This document shows positions 12,801-21,860 of a DNA stretch of 64,000 nucleotides, piece after piece. Position numbers and translations under genes: made by a program. Under the pieces are notes generated by a model. It searched no databases, was not told the DNA's origin, and worked only from the letters and a program-made list of their open reading frames with translations. Position 1 is the first letter of the stretch. Each line of letters starts with the position of its first letter. Source of the DNA: Aurelia coerulea (Eukaryota > Cnidaria > Scyphozoa > Semaeostomeae > Ulmaridae). The stretch is taken from the NCBI GenBank assembly GCA_039566865.1, contig CM076949.1:19878501-19942500 (forward strand), written 5' to 3'.

Positions 12801-15800
12801 AAACAGGAAAATGCCCACCACCCCTATGACTTCACTACCGTGCGTCAAAAATGGTGCGATTTTGACGCAGATGGGTTGAAACAAATCCGATGCGAAAAGC
12901 AATCCGGTATCGTGTAACCCAGGCCTTAGTACACTTATTTTTTGCAACATTCCTAAAATGGCCGTTCAGTTAGTTTTGTGTTCATGCACGTGTGAACGTC
13001 TAAACCATGAAAAACATACTTTTTCTACCAAAAATTTAAAGAAGGCATGCATTGTTCTAAAGCACACAAGGAAGAACGATGGTTATTTGTTTTATATCCC
13101 TAGAGAATTCTTAATTCAGCTGCCAATGCTAGGAAGCAGAAAGTTCTTATGAAAACGACACCGATAACCTTTTTTGAACTTCTCTCTTATGCAACATCTC
13201 ATGCAACATCGAAAAGGGCATCTGACTCCTTAAAATATGACTTGCTGAACGTCTCACATTATTTCTGACTTCCCTGTAGCATCTTGTTGGTATATTTCTC
13301 CATTGATCTTGCAGGAAAAGATTTCTTTGCCAGATATGATCAAGAATAGCACAGCAAGCTGTGATTCACCTCGATATAAAATCACACTGGACCCAAAAGT
13401 GCACGAAGCATGCGGTAAGTTATTAAAGACCCTCTGCTAACCAAGAGACTTTGCGAGCATTCTTTGCTGTGCAACTAGAGATGGCACGTGCGAGGTATGC
13501 GAGGTATGTCCGTTGCAAAGGACCCTTTGAAATTGGATAAAGGGAAATATCAACTCTTGGACTCTATGCTTTTGTCTACGCTAAAAACCCATTGTCAAAC
13601 ATGATCATTTGTGTGCCGATTGAAAAGCAAGGCAAAGTGAATTTAGGCCAGGAACGACTTTCAGATAATATAAAAGTCGACCTTGGCGCCACAAAGGATC
13701 ATGGTTAGCAGTGGCTCTTTAAATATTACGCTTCTGTGGGTAATGTTCAAAGGGGCCTTTACAACCAGCATACCTTGCACGTATTATCTCTTTGTTGGCA
13801 GCCATTTTCGTGGACCGTGAACATGGTGACAGCAAACAGTTCACAGATGGGTATATTCACAAAGCATGTCGGTAGTAAAGGCCCCTTTGAAATTAGAAAT
13901 AAGAACATTGGAAGTTTCTGAGTACTGAAGATTTATCAATTACATTCAAACAATGAAATTACGATTGATGTCAAACACTGATCAATGATCATGGGAAGTT
14001 ATCATGTAAGGTCCGCAAACAAGGCGAAAAGAGATTTTTGGAAAGATAGAGAAGAATGGAGGTAGTTAAGTTGTCGCAGGGCTAAGTTGTCACAGTTTCA
14101 TTTTCAATCAATTACTTTAATTGTCTTGATATTTGCTGATTTATTTAATGCTTTACTGGCGCTATAAATTACATTGCTAGCCTCGCTTTTTGGTTGTCTC
14201 CTACAGCCATGGTCGTCAGATCCTTATGTTTTCCTTTCTGTGCAAAATTACACCTTGTTGACTTCAAAGGGAAACTGCCCTCATTCCCATGACCGAATGA
14301 TGCATGCGAGGCTGAAAACTGGATCATTGGCTTCAAATAATTCAGGTGCGCTTTATATAGGACAGTAAAAATTTAAAAAGTACATCGAATGTGGTTCTTT
14401 TAAAGGTATCAGCAAAAATCATGACTATGAAAAAATTATTGAAATCGATTCTATGACAGCTTATCCCTGTGACACAAGCCCCACTCCCCCTAATACTGTG
14501 AATACAAAACGACCGATATTAAAATGCTCGAGAAGAGGTTATAGGGTAGGAAGAAAAATTTGTTGCAGTAAACTGATTCGACTTGACCAACGATCTCAAA
14601 AATTGTGATTTCCTACGTGTAAGCAAAAAAATCAAGTGCACACAGTTTCAAGAACTGAGATTGTATAAGCCCTCCCTCTTTTAAGCCCCCCTCTGAAGTC
14701 TCTGACATTGTATACGCCCTCCTCCCGGACTTTACAGAGCTGTTACAGTAAGCTTACATCCGCATTTTTGCTAGATACTTGAATAAAGTAACTGAAAAAA
14801 TATTGTTTGCTTTCTCACCAACAAATTCCATTTGTCACGTCAGTGCTTCAAATCTCAGCGGAGTACCAGTAATTCAGTTCAATAAACAAGGCATAAACAA
14901 TGTTGGATCTGGTTATGTTTTAATGTCTATCAACGTCACTACATCACTACATTTGAAATTCAATTCTATTGTAGAATCGAAGATTATTGCGACACTAAAT
15001 GACGGCTCTCTGAAGCAAATTATGGCATTGCCTACCATTGGCAAAAAGAGGGCACAATGTATAATCGAATACAGAGAATCGAATGGCAGTTTTTCCAGTG
15101 TAGGTTTCACATAATTGATGCTTTTTTGCCTTTTTTATGAATTACATTTATTGAAATAGAGAATGGCTAGGGGCGGATCCAGGTCCAAATCTGACGGGTG
15201 CCAAAGGGAGGTTGAAAAGGGGGTCCGGGGGCGAAGCCCCCGGGAAAATTTGTGGGGCCACGCCCTTTACTTTGGCTTAAAACGTGACCACGCCCTATAT
15301 TTTGCTTGAAAGTTTGAATTCTCATTTTGAAAATCAATGACAATTTCTGTAAGACTTTTCAGAAAATGGACAGTGTGAACTTTTTATTTCAAGGACGAAC
15401 TGCAAAAACTACTGTTGGACATATGGCAAACTCCACAGTACTTTCACGATGAAAAACATGTCTCATTTGAAGGAAAGTGTTGGATTTCGTTCTAATATGG
15501 TAATGAATGGTGCATTCTTCATATCACAAAAGGGAAAAAACAAATTTATTCAAATCAAATATGCTTGGGAATTCGTGATTACAGCCATTATTCGTAAGAC
15601 AATCTACTGCTACAAAGCCCTTTTGTCCAACCGATATTCCGTACAAATATGATAAAACCTACCCAACAACAACTCGCAGTCAACAATTTCTAACTCATTT
15701 TGATTACTACCCATTTGTTGTTTCCAAAGTAAACATAAATCAAAGGGGGGTCTACACGTAGGCTAAAGTCGTATGGTTAAATATTGATTTAGTTCATGGT

Positions 15801-18800
15801 AAAATAGCAGCATACAAAAAATGAAGGGCCTACCGAGATTGCCTCACAGTCGCTGAGCTTCTGGTATCTACTGAAGCTTCGAAACAATCTTGGATCGAGA
15901 CTTCTTTTCTACGTGGAACGGATAGCCTTACTTGTATCGTCGGCCTGGTTGTTGGCTTTGAGAACATTGGCCGCCATGTTTTTGCGCGGCATTCTGTTTT
16001 GTAAGCAGTTTGTTCTTCATCTGGTGATTGGCTAATGGTCTAGTCATTTCTATCAGATGTTCTCCTATTGGCTTGCACCCCTCAAGGTTCTTTCCGATTG
16101 GCTTGCACCCCTCAGTTAGAAACTACGGGTGCTCCCGCCAATTTCAAGCAACCCTCGTGCAGCTCTCTGATTGGTTTGCACCAAGGCGCCTTCCTTACGC
16201 GAGTTGCACTGTGCCTGCCTCCGCAAGAGGATTTGGGAATGGAAACGCGGAGATTCCCCCTATGAATAAAGAATTTTGTTTGCGACGATCAAAGATCAAA
16301 GGATGCCCTGCGACAAATTTGCCATCGATGAATGGGGCTCAAGAGGTAGGGGGGGGCGGGCTGAGAAATGAGAATACGGTGATTTCATGAAAATTTATCA
16401 TTCAACGATTTTAACAAGTAATAATTTAAATAATACTTCACAACAGAAGATTGTTGGAATCTTGCCTTTCCCAAAATTAAATGATTTCCTTGCAACTCTG
16501 ACAGGTGCTTGCGCACCCGTTGCACCCCCCTGGATCCGCCCCTGCCGGCTTCTACGGTAAACATTCCGTGAACTGAAGCGAAAATTTTATTGATGCAAAT
16601 GAATAACACTGTTTAATGACGACAAATCTTGTTCTAATCTCGCTGATATCTAATTTCGTTTTCAAGTAAGTATCAGGTGATGACGTCATTTTGTTTGCCA
16701 GTTACTAGGATAATATTTGGAAATATAGCTGTATTTAAATCTTTGAAAGGTTACAGTATGAAAAGCTTTCAGCTGAGCTACAAAGAGGGGAGATAAATTG
16801 TCTAACAAACCAATAAGATATTTAGAAAGGCATGGTGATATAACAGTGTTTTGATAAGATTTACCTTTGGAACCTTGCATACTTTTTTGACTATTTGCAA
16901 ACAAAATGACCTCATCATTCCTATAAAATGGTGGACATTTCGTAAACGAAATGAGATACAAAAAGTTTTCAACGCCATTTCACATCATCCAACAGTGCTA
17001 TTCGTTTACAGTCATAAAAATTTTCGCTGCAGGTCACCATTAAAATCTCCTCAAATGGATGTTGTAAGGGATAGTGCAAAATTTATTATATTACATGGTC
17101 GCAAAAATTCTGCTCACTCTGAAATTATTGCAAAACAACCAACTGCCCCGTCACCCTTACCTTAAGGATGTATCTGCCCCATATTCATGGTGTTGTATAG
17201 TACCACCGAAGCCAGAGACGTTGCTGACAATGATTGAGGGATTAGGAAAGCTTTGTTTGTTTGTTTGTTTGTTTGTTTGTTTGTGTCGCTATTTATGTTC
17301 CCATCATCACTCGTTCATCATCACCACAATATGTTGTTGACAGCGATGCGATGTTTTGGTGGTTCGCAAAGGATTATTGGGGGGCAAAGGGTCTTTAAGC
17401 ACCTCGATTGAAACCATAGTTTATGTTGAAACCAAATACTCTTCTTCTCTTACCAATTTCCTTTTGGAAGACGTTGCTAACTCCTTCAAAAGGAGCAAGT
17501 TGAAAGCTGAAATTTAAAAACGTTGCTCCAATTTCTAATGAATTGCCCTCTTGTCCTCTTAGCTTTCCGATTTGCTACAAGCTGGTTTCTCAAAAGGAAT
17601 GCTACAGACATTTAGAAAGGTAAGCTGAAGTTTCTTGCTTTGATCAGTTGTAAAGATCTAGAAAGCGATAAAAACTTGTCCGAAAATGTGTATTGCTATA
17701 CAGTAAAAACCCGCGTATAAGAACCTAGTAGATTAAGAACCTGCAGGCTGAATTTTTTCAATTAGTCCCCCATCGTATAAGAAGTCATTCAGCCTGAAAT
17801 TTGAACTAGGTTCTTTGGATTATATAAAAACTTCTGATTCTTCCACAAATTTCTGTTGTGAATAATACCTCACAAACTCAAGTGGTGTGAACTGACAGTT
17901 GACGATAGGCCTGAAGTTTGAATCTGAAGAAAAGAAATTCCTGAAATCCCTGAAGAAAATAAGAACCAACTTAAGAACCTGAACAGCCTTACTTCTCACT
18001 AAATACCCAAGGTGTTGACGGTGTTGTGGCGCAGTGGTGTAATCCTCTGACATTGCAGCCAGAACAGTCAGGTGGACCGGGTTCGATCCCAGGTAGAGCC
18101 CCATCACTTCAGCGTCATGGCAAGGGGTCGCGGACTCGATTAGGCCTATTCTACTTCTGCGATCCCAGCGCTTTGCGCTAAAAACCGCAACTTCACCTTC
18201 ACCCAAAACATAAGAACCTGGTCAGGCTGACTTGCAAAATTGTAGGTTCTTATATGCGGGTTTTTACTGGATTGCATTTCAACCGTTATCCAAACTCGTC
18301 AGTACCTTTATCAGTTTTATGACCAAAGTAGAAACGTTAGAAAAGAATTTAATCTGGTAATCACCAGTGCTTTATGCAGTGTGCTTCAAAACCGGGCATC
18401 CCTAAAAAGAACTAAATTTACTAATTTCAAAAGTACAGTAGAAACCCGCATAAAAGAACCTGTTTTTATAAGAACCTAGAGGCTGAAATTCAATCTTTAA
18501 AACCCCCTAAATAAGAACCCCTAAGAGGCTGAAACTAGGAAAGGTTCTTATATAATAGCTTTAATGTAAATTATTAAAATGACAAGAATGTTTAGAATTC
18601 TTCACATCCTGATCAGACTTCTTCATTGGTACAAAAGATTTTTTCTCAAGAATTCTCAAGATATCTCAGGAATTCTTGGGCTGGAAAATAGTGTTAATGT
18701 GTGCAAGGCCTGCTTGTATATAAGAACCTTTTTAAGAACCTTACAGGCTGGAATTTAGAATAGCAGCCATTTAATTAAGAACCAATTCAGGCTGCCCAGA

Positions 18801-19168
18801 AAAAACCTAGGTTCTTTTATGCGGGTTTCTACTGTAATCACAATGTCATCTTTGCCTTGAAAAATAATTTGATCTTTGATCTACTTGCCAAAAAAATAAA
18901 TTTGAACATTGGCCTTATAATAAAAAGTTGGTGATTTTTCAAACAGGAACACTTTTTTAGGACACCCAGTATGTTTTGACGGTTCATGCGCACGCAAAGG
19001 ATTATGAGAAGCACAGCGTCCATAATCCATCATTAGCATTAGTTTACACAGAGAATATCGATAAAACAGTCCAATGCATGAGAATAGTTTTATTCAGTCG
19101 TCTTTTAGTAAATCAATTGCTCATTTTTTTTACAGAGAAACATATTGCAGCGCTTGGTCATAAGTTAA
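721..19168 (+). CDS. KIF22: KIF22 (kinesin-like chromokinesin Kid), 5'-truncated by the window edge
   Basis: Plus-end-directed chromokinesin that binds DNA and spindle microtubules and pushes chromosome arms. Nine exons are seen: 721-856, 1679-1767, 2612-2641, 7528-7565, 8684-8975, 13315-13414, 14975-15099, 17563-17619 and 19136-19168 (stop TAA 19166-19168). All have AG acceptors and GT donors, and every junction keeps frame. The first exon encodes the end of the motor domain (LKFAAKSREIVNKPF), followed by a basic, coiled stalk and a C-terminal helix-hairpin-helix (LPTIGKKRAQCIIEY), the order found in KIF22. About 270 codons are visible; the rest of the motor domain must lie upstream of base 1. 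The assignment rests on the motor end plus the HhH tail. The small exons 2612-2641 and 7528-7565 are supported mainly by splice sites and phase. Introns are packed with transposable elements. Confidence 0.9.
945..1331. mobile_element. pogo-like MITE of the AAGAACC-word family (left end lost)
   Basis: Nearly the same interior as 18436-18834, including the AATAAGAA..CCCTAAG.GGCTGAAA stretch, and the same right end GCGGGTTTCTACTG followed by TA. The left terminal repeat is missing or degraded. Confidence 0.65.
2676..3554. mobile_element. TA-flanked inverted-repeat element with ACCGGGTGACCCAA end
   Basis: Left end ACCGGGTGACCCAA, right end TTGGATCACCCGGT, both facing inward. Interior is partly palindromic (ATCTTTTGCGATG near left, ATCTCAAAAGATAGC near right). 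It carries the younger 300-bp insertion at 2809-3108. In a KIF22 intron. Confidence 0.65.
2809..3108. mobile_element. TTAA-flanked piggyBac-like MITE, copy 1
   Basis: TTAA at both edges and terminal inverted repeats AGACCCTCTGCTAACC / GGTTAGCAGTGGCTCT. Exactly 300 bases including both TTAA copies, and about 97 percent identical by eye to 13423-13722. No coding capacity. Assignment to piggyBac rests on the TTAA target. Confidence 0.8.
3719..4060 (+). repeat. polypurine (GA-rich) tract
   Basis: Over 300 bases of almost pure A/G on the plus strand, mainly GAAAGGAGG and AGAAAAAGG units. Preceded by a perfect GC stem, GAAGCCGC-GAA-GCGGCTTC, at 3682-3700. The overlapping K/E-rich and F/S-rich open frames are products of base composition. 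Confidence 0.85.
4100..4220. repeat. dispersed repeat, copy at 32575-32705
   Basis: Shares ATCTCGTACA.C.TTGGCAAAAATCC-type sequence, CGTAAAAATC and a GCCCCT ending with 32575-32705. Family unknown. Confidence 0.5.
4310..4712. mobile_element. MITE of the AGTTTCTTA-word family, copy 1
   Basis: Starts TTTATAAGAACTAA and ends AGTTTCTTATAAAAAAA. The interior has several TTTCTTA/TAAGAA words and aligns with 11235-11650 (CGCATGAAAA.TTCGGTGTTTT). Confidence 0.65.
5026..5410. mobile_element. MITE of the AGTTTCTTA-word family, copy 2
   Basis: TTTTTTATGAGAAACTAAG at left, CAGTTTCTTATAAAAAAA at right, and at least five internal GTTTCTTA or GTTTCGTA words. It abuts the mariner-like element that starts at 5412. 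Confidence 0.65.
5412..5999. mobile_element. mariner-like MITE, CCGGGTGTCCC ends
   Basis: TA target copies at 5412-5413 and 5998-5999 bracket CCGGGTGTCCCAAAAAAGTA and its inverse. Both arms carry the same interior (GTTAACT..AACATAG.TACCTC), so the whole element can fold into a long hairpin. Confidence 0.8.
6043..6642. mobile_element. mariner-like MITE, CAGGGTGTCCC ends, copy 1
   Basis: TA flanks; ends CAGGGTGTCCCAAAAAAA and inverse. Both arms encode the same sequence (CGTTTGTCTGAAGATTGCGA and complement), giving a fold-back element of about 600 bases. A second copy is at 41662-42248. Confidence 0.8.
6896..7295. repeat. imperfect inverted-repeat element
   Basis: Left arm CTGGCTGAAATCGGTCACTC, right arm GAGTGGCCGACTTCAGTCAG. 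The arms continue inwards to about 7090. A related copy is at 230-460. Confidence 0.55.
7617..8100. repeat. inverted-repeat element, related copy at 34200-34395
   Basis: Left GAATTTCGTAAACAAAG..AAAACGCTTTGACAG..AATAGATTTCAC, with its inverse around 8020-8100 (AAAGTCTATTCTTCAG..AAATCGCTTT). The same two arms appear closer together at 34200-34395. Confidence 0.5.
8255..8503. repeat. pentanucleotide satellite (GTAGT)n changing to (GTGGT)n
   Basis: About 85 bases of GTAGT units, an interruption near 8335-8380, then over 100 bases of GTGGT units, ending in two GTTTT-type units. Read on the minus strand this gives a false His/Thr/Pro ORF. Confidence 0.95.
8684..8975 (+). CDS. KIF22: KIF22 stalk exon with coiled-coil start and TP/SP sites
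   Basis: Ninety-seven codons, longest exon of the gene. The 38-base exon at 7528-7565 ends in AG and this exon begins with C, making Ser followed by PIKKRQEAFQSSVIDRLKAL, a short amphipathic helix like the KIF22 segment after the neck. The remainder is Ser/Thr/Pro-rich and low in structure, with proline-directed sites (CKTPSA, LDTPSPD) that could be Cdk targets. Acceptor polypyrimidine tract follows an ATT-rich microsatellite (8614-8660). Function of the linker is inferred from position only. Confidence 0.8.
9119..10122. mobile_element. TA-flanked MITE built from GCGGCCGC words
   Basis: Ends CCGTGGCTGATTTGGAAAAT and inverse, bracketed by TA (9117-9118 and 10123-10124). Terminal repeats of about 75 bases end in TGTGCGGCCGCA. 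Four perfect GCGGCCGC sites (9184, 9223, 9378 and 10049 areas) plus several one-off versions sit in an otherwise AT-rich kilobase. The middle (about 9450-9990) looks unrelated. Confidence 0.75.
10200..10378. mobile_element. degraded copy of the palindromic element at 46310-46552
   Basis: Starts CTTTTAGCTATTCTATAAAAG and ends AGAATAGCTAAAAGGTCTAT, with AGAGCCTGGATCGAGC and GAGTGGCGTTAGAGCTTCTA inside the left arm. Confidence 0.65.
11235..11650. mobile_element. MITE of the AGTTTCTTA-word family, copy 3
   Basis: TTTATTATAAGAAACTTGG at left, AGTTTCTTATAAAAAAAAC at right, with at least six internal AGTTTCTTA words. Aligns along its length with 4310-4712. Inserted inside the element 10569-12928. 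Confidence 0.75.
12536..12790 (-). other. GC-rich open segment with a splice donor, possible captured exon
   Basis: On the minus strand, open from about 12790 to a GTACGT donor at 12551-12546. Composition is far richer in GC than its surroundings. Peptide pieces are SFSGGPPEVYDISKVKRSSG and KMLDKKLHSTDSTCKER. I recognise no family. It lies inside the transposable element 10569-12928. It could be an exon fragment carried by the element or chance. Confidence 0.3.
13423..13722. mobile_element. TTAA-flanked piggyBac-like MITE, copy 2
   Basis: Same 300-base structure as 2809-3108, about eight differences by eye, with TTAA at both edges. Begins nine bases after the KIF22 donor at 13415. Confidence 0.8.
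13746..13891. mobile_element. small MITE with TTCAAAGGGGCCTTTAC ends
   Basis: Inverted terminal repeats TTCAAAGGGGCCTTTACAAC and GTAAAGGCCCCTTTGAA, 146 bases in all. No second copy seen here. Confidence 0.55.
14975..17619 (+). CDS. KIF22: KIF22 C-terminal helix-hairpin-helix DNA-binding exons
   Basis: Two exons, 14975-15099 and 17563-17619. Together they encode the HhH tail that binds DNA in KIF22: IIATLNDGSLKQIMALPTIG, then GKKRAQCIIEYRESNGSFSS, then LSDLLQAGFSKGMLQTFRK. The hairpin glycine-lysine turn (PTIGKKRA) is intact. The preceding exon (13315-13414) ends KVHEAC+G and completes Glu with AA at 14975. The last exon (19136-19168) encodes a short RNILQRLVIS tail before TAA. The intron between the two exons holds the hAT-type element at 15168-16544. 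Confidence 0.9.
15168..16544. mobile_element. hAT-type non-autonomous element
   Basis: Left end TAGGGGCGGATCCAGG, right end CCTGGATCCGCCCCTG. Left subterminal region has the GGGGGCGAAGCCCCCGG hairpin common in hAT MITEs. Flanking 8-mers (AGAATGGC, CCGGCTTC) do not match, so the target duplication has decayed or the two ends come from different insertions. No transposase ORF seen. Confidence 0.55.
17250..17286. repeat. (GTTT)n microsatellite
   Basis: Eight or nine GTTT units in the intron before the 17563 exon of KIF22. Confidence 0.95.
17699..18269. mobile_element. pogo-like MITE of the AAGAACC-word family, with a SINE inside
   Basis: CAGTAAAAACCCGCGTATAA at left, TATGCGGGTTTTTACTG at right; TA precedes the left end. 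Repeated TAAGAACCT...CAGGCTGA words fill the interior. The tRNA-derived SINE at 18012-18212 is inserted in it. Confidence 0.75.
18012..18212 (+). mobile_element. tRNA-derived SINE, copy 1
   Basis: Pol III box A TGGCGCAGTGGT and box B GGGTTCGATCCC 40 to 50 bases apart, then a common body (GGTCGCGGACTCGATTAGGC) and a (TTCACC)n 3' tail. The tRNA-like part is not followed by a proper acceptor stem, so it is not a tRNA gene. Confidence 0.8.
18350..18973. mobile_element. older mariner-like element interrupted by the 18434 MITE
   Basis: CAGTGCTTTATGCAGTGTGC at left and TAGGACACCCAGTATG at right, matching 54590-54806 on both sides of the insertion. Left boundary approximate. Confidence 0.55.
18434..18836. 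mobile_element. pogo-like MITE of the AAGAACC-word family with intact TA duplication
   Basis: TA at 18434-18435 and 18835-18836 flank CAGTAGAAACCCGC and its inverse. Eight or more TAAGAACC words, often followed by AGGCTG. It splits an older element whose uninterrupted copy is at 54590-54806. Confidence 0.8.
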
Positions 19169-19257
19169 GAAAGAATTGAAGAAAACAACGTAAACTGGAC
19201 AGAGGAACTTAACAGAACACAAAAAAACACTCTGTTCGACATTGTATATATGGACGA

Positions 19258-19263
19258 ATTAAA
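19258..19263 (+). promoter_or_regulatory. candidate KIF22 poly(A) signal (ATTAAA)
   Basis: The variant hexamer ATTAAA lies 90 bases after the KIF22 stop codon; no AATAAA is seen before it. Weak, position-based call. Confidence 0.3.
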
Positions 19264-19463
19264 ATGAGGCGCACCTAATGGGTGCTATCATCGGTTAAAC
19301 GCCCCGATTGTGCTTGATTGCCGTAACTGTATGCAAAGTTTATATAGATCTACGGGAAACCTCATCTGCAGAACGCTCTAAATTTCCCTCCGCAGCAGCA
19401 TATAAGCTGAGGCATAACTGTGGTGTCTAACTACCCTTAGTTACATGAGAAAGTTGAAGTTGT

Positions 19464-19666
19464 TAAGTTGAAGGTGTTGTGGCGCTGTGGTGTAATCCAC
19501 TGACTTTGCAACCAGAACAATCAGGCGGACTGGGTTCGATACCCGGTAGAGCCCCACTACTTGAACGTCATGACAAGGAGTCGCGGACTCGATTAGGCCT
19601 ATTCTACTTCTGTGATCCCAGCGCTTGGCGCTAAAAACCGCAACTTCACCTTCACCTTCACCAAAA
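19464..19666 (+). mobile_element. tRNA-derived SINE, copy 2
   Basis: Box A TGGCGCTGTGGT, box B GGGTTCGATACCC, the shared body and a longer (TTCACC)n tail. Lies just beyond the 3' end of KIF22. Confidence 0.8.
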
Positions 19667-19747
19667 AATTGCGAGTTGGTTTTCACTAGGTGCGGATTTC
19701 CACAAGGTGCAAAATTTCATGTGAGCCACATTTAAATTGCTTGAATG

Positions 19748-19951
19748 AACATAGGGCTCAAATTTTTAAAAATGTTTCCTTTGAAATCAATGACTTGGAA
19801 GGAACTTTGGGTTTTTGCTGTAAATCTGCAGTGGAAATTTATTGATAACTTGATTAGTTTTAAAATGGCGGCATGTATTAAATTTGAGGCTATGCAATTT
19901 CGAAATCCTAATTTGGAAATCCGAAAATTTTAAAGATTTGAGCCCTATGTT
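19748..19951. mobile_element. short hairpin MITE, GGGCTCAAAT family, copy 1
   Basis: AACATAGGGCTCAAAT at left, ATTTGAGCCCTATGTT at right. Inside is the family motif TTTTAAAATGGCGGCAT. Related to 32868-33376, 56375-56815 and 61853-62395. Confidence 0.65.
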
Positions 19952-20244
19952 GCAATGCATGCCAAAAGTTCTTGGAACTTCAGCTAAATTCACACTTAAA
20001 GACAACTGACGGATACATGGCGTCTAGTTTAAAAATAGAACAAAATATGGCTGAATGCTTTTATTTGTCCAATTGATTTGCTGATCTCTTGAGATCATCA
20101 AATACAATGGAATACGATAGGCTATATTTAGATTCCCAGGCCCCTAACTTAAATCGCCTTGTATCTCCGTCATTTGTCTTTAAGGCGATTTTGAGGTGTG
20201 ATGCGGTGCCTGGCAAAACTAATTTCATTGGGATGTACAACATT

Positions 20245-20455
20245 TTGTAAACAATCGGAAAGTATGGATAAACCCGTGCATGTGACTAAAGCCCTCAGGT
20301 TTAATTGTAGTGTTTAATTGCAGTTTCATTGCAGTGTTTCCTTGTCTATGTCTATGTCTATTACCGAGATTATCGCAGATAAGTTGGATTATTATTCTCT
20401 GTGCAAATCGCCGTTAGCTGTGTTGCGTTTAGCCTAAACACATTCGATAATTTAA
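20245..20455. repeat. duplicate of the TBCCD1 intron block at 24071-24356
   Basis: Shares TTTGTAAACAATC.GAAAGTA, TGACTAAAGCC, CATTGCAGTGTTT.CTTGTCT and GTGCTTAGCCTAAACAC in the same order and strand. Could be a segmental copy or two members of an unknown repeat. Confidence 0.6.
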
Positions 20456-21115
20456 CACGCCACGCCACGCAGAGAGGACGGGTTGTACAGCCCAGGTTGT
20501 ACATCTCTTGACAATCGATTACGATTCATCCTCATCTCATCTTCACGGAATAACATGGTTCTAAGGGGGAAAGGAGAAAATCGCAAAACTAGTCCAAATT
20601 AGCTTAGGTGTGCCAAGAATTTTGGCAGGGACCTACGTTTGGTAGCTAGCCTCATCCATCAAATATGCATGATTCTTTACTCACTTAGCAATCGTACTGT
20701 AAATGAATAATTTTCACTCTTTTTTGTAGACTTTTCCGCGTATTTTTGAGTTCGGGTATTTTAGAACGTTCCTTTGGCTGTATTTACTTGCTTTTATAAC
20801 TCTATCATCTTGTTATGGAAGGAGGGACGCATTTTCAATAATGTTTCTAGTGCTTTATGACGTATTTTTAGATGCTTATACTGCGTTTATAGGTAATTTT
20901 GATCATTATTTAGATTTCATTCGGCTACGGGCTCCTAACAAAAACTTTCTGGGCCGGAATTTGTTCTCTGTATATAGCTCGGTAGTTTCTTATATACCGG
21001 GTGAGTAAAAAAGCAATCTCCGTTCAAAAAGCCCCGGTATACACAATGAGATATCCCAAAGAAAACAGAACAAAAGACCAAAACCGGAAAACTAAAGACT
21101 AAATTTCACTTTTGT

Positions 21116-21667
21116 TTAACCCTATCTCACTTCGGCGTTTTGAAGCGGTCAACACCTGGGCTCTTTTTCTTCGCTGTTATAGTAGCTATATTCTTTAAAC
21201 TTGGTAAATAGAGGGACTTTGATGCAAACAATCAAAATCACGTGATTAAATCAAACTATCTCAATTGTTCTTGTTGCTATGACAATAAGAAGATATTAAG
21301 TTATGATTTTCATGATCATTACCAACATGATTGAAACAATGAAATGAGGCACTAAATTGAAATTGTTTGATTCAAATTGAGTTGGATATGATCAAGTACA
21401 TGTGTAGGCATAATTTGGCATATATTTTAGATTAATATCTGCAACAATTAAAAAAGTATACAAATTTTGTTGACTTCACTGTAAAACATTGGTTGCCATG
21501 GTTACGGTGCTATATTTAGAGTCTTGAAATTTTCATCATTCGATACAGTATAGATATAAAGTCAAAGTAGCGGAATCTTAGCATCCTGCTTTGAATATTT
21601 TAGCATTGGCGAATAAAAGCTTGGTTTAGGGTGGGGGGAACAACCCCCCCAGGTGAGATAGGGTTAA
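21116..21667. mobile_element. TTAA-flanked MITE with CCCTATCTCAC ends
   Basis: TTAACCCTATCTCACTT at left, AGGTGAGATAGGGTTAA at right; TTAA at both edges. AT-rich, non-coding interior, partly self-complementary. Confidence 0.65.
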
Positions 21668-21699
21668 GCTGTCCCTTCAGCCCTCCTTGTAGAATACCC

Positions 21700-21860
21700 A
21701 ACAATAGACTATAGCGCAAAAGATGGCGTCGGGGAAGCTCCTTGCGACGAATTTTTGCGTTTAAAAGAATTTCGATTAATTTAATTGGTCAATATACAAT
21801 GAAACGCAAAGGATTATGGTAAAAATTCCCACACACCATCTTTGACGCAATCGTCCATTG
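21700..21860. mobile_element. small hairpin element, copy 1
   Basis: CAATAGACTATAGCGCAAAAGATGG at left and its inverse at right (CCATCTTTGACGCAATCGTC). Degraded relative to 22185-22352. Confidence 0.6.

Larger units (their letters stand above)
10569..12928. mobile_element. 2.4-kb element with TTAGGCC...GTTACACGATACCGG ends
   Basis: Left end GGCCCCAGTTACACGATACC, right end GGTATCGTGTAACCCAGGCC, each next to TTA. Subterminal TTTTCGCATCGGAT is also inverted at the right. Around 10640-10940 are many CCGGTGT and CACTCCG words. It contains the AGTTTCTTA-family MITE (11235-11650) and a GC-rich open segment near the right end (12533-12790). Confidence 0.6.

Noticed and set aside
18012..18080. tRNA gene
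   Set aside because: Box A and B are present, but no cloverleaf closes and three more copies share the same non-tRNA body and tail, so it is a SINE.
21491..21505. Second X-box-like site, GTTGCCATGGTTAC
   Set aside because: It lies inside a MITE beyond the 3' ends of both nearby genes, far from any promoter.
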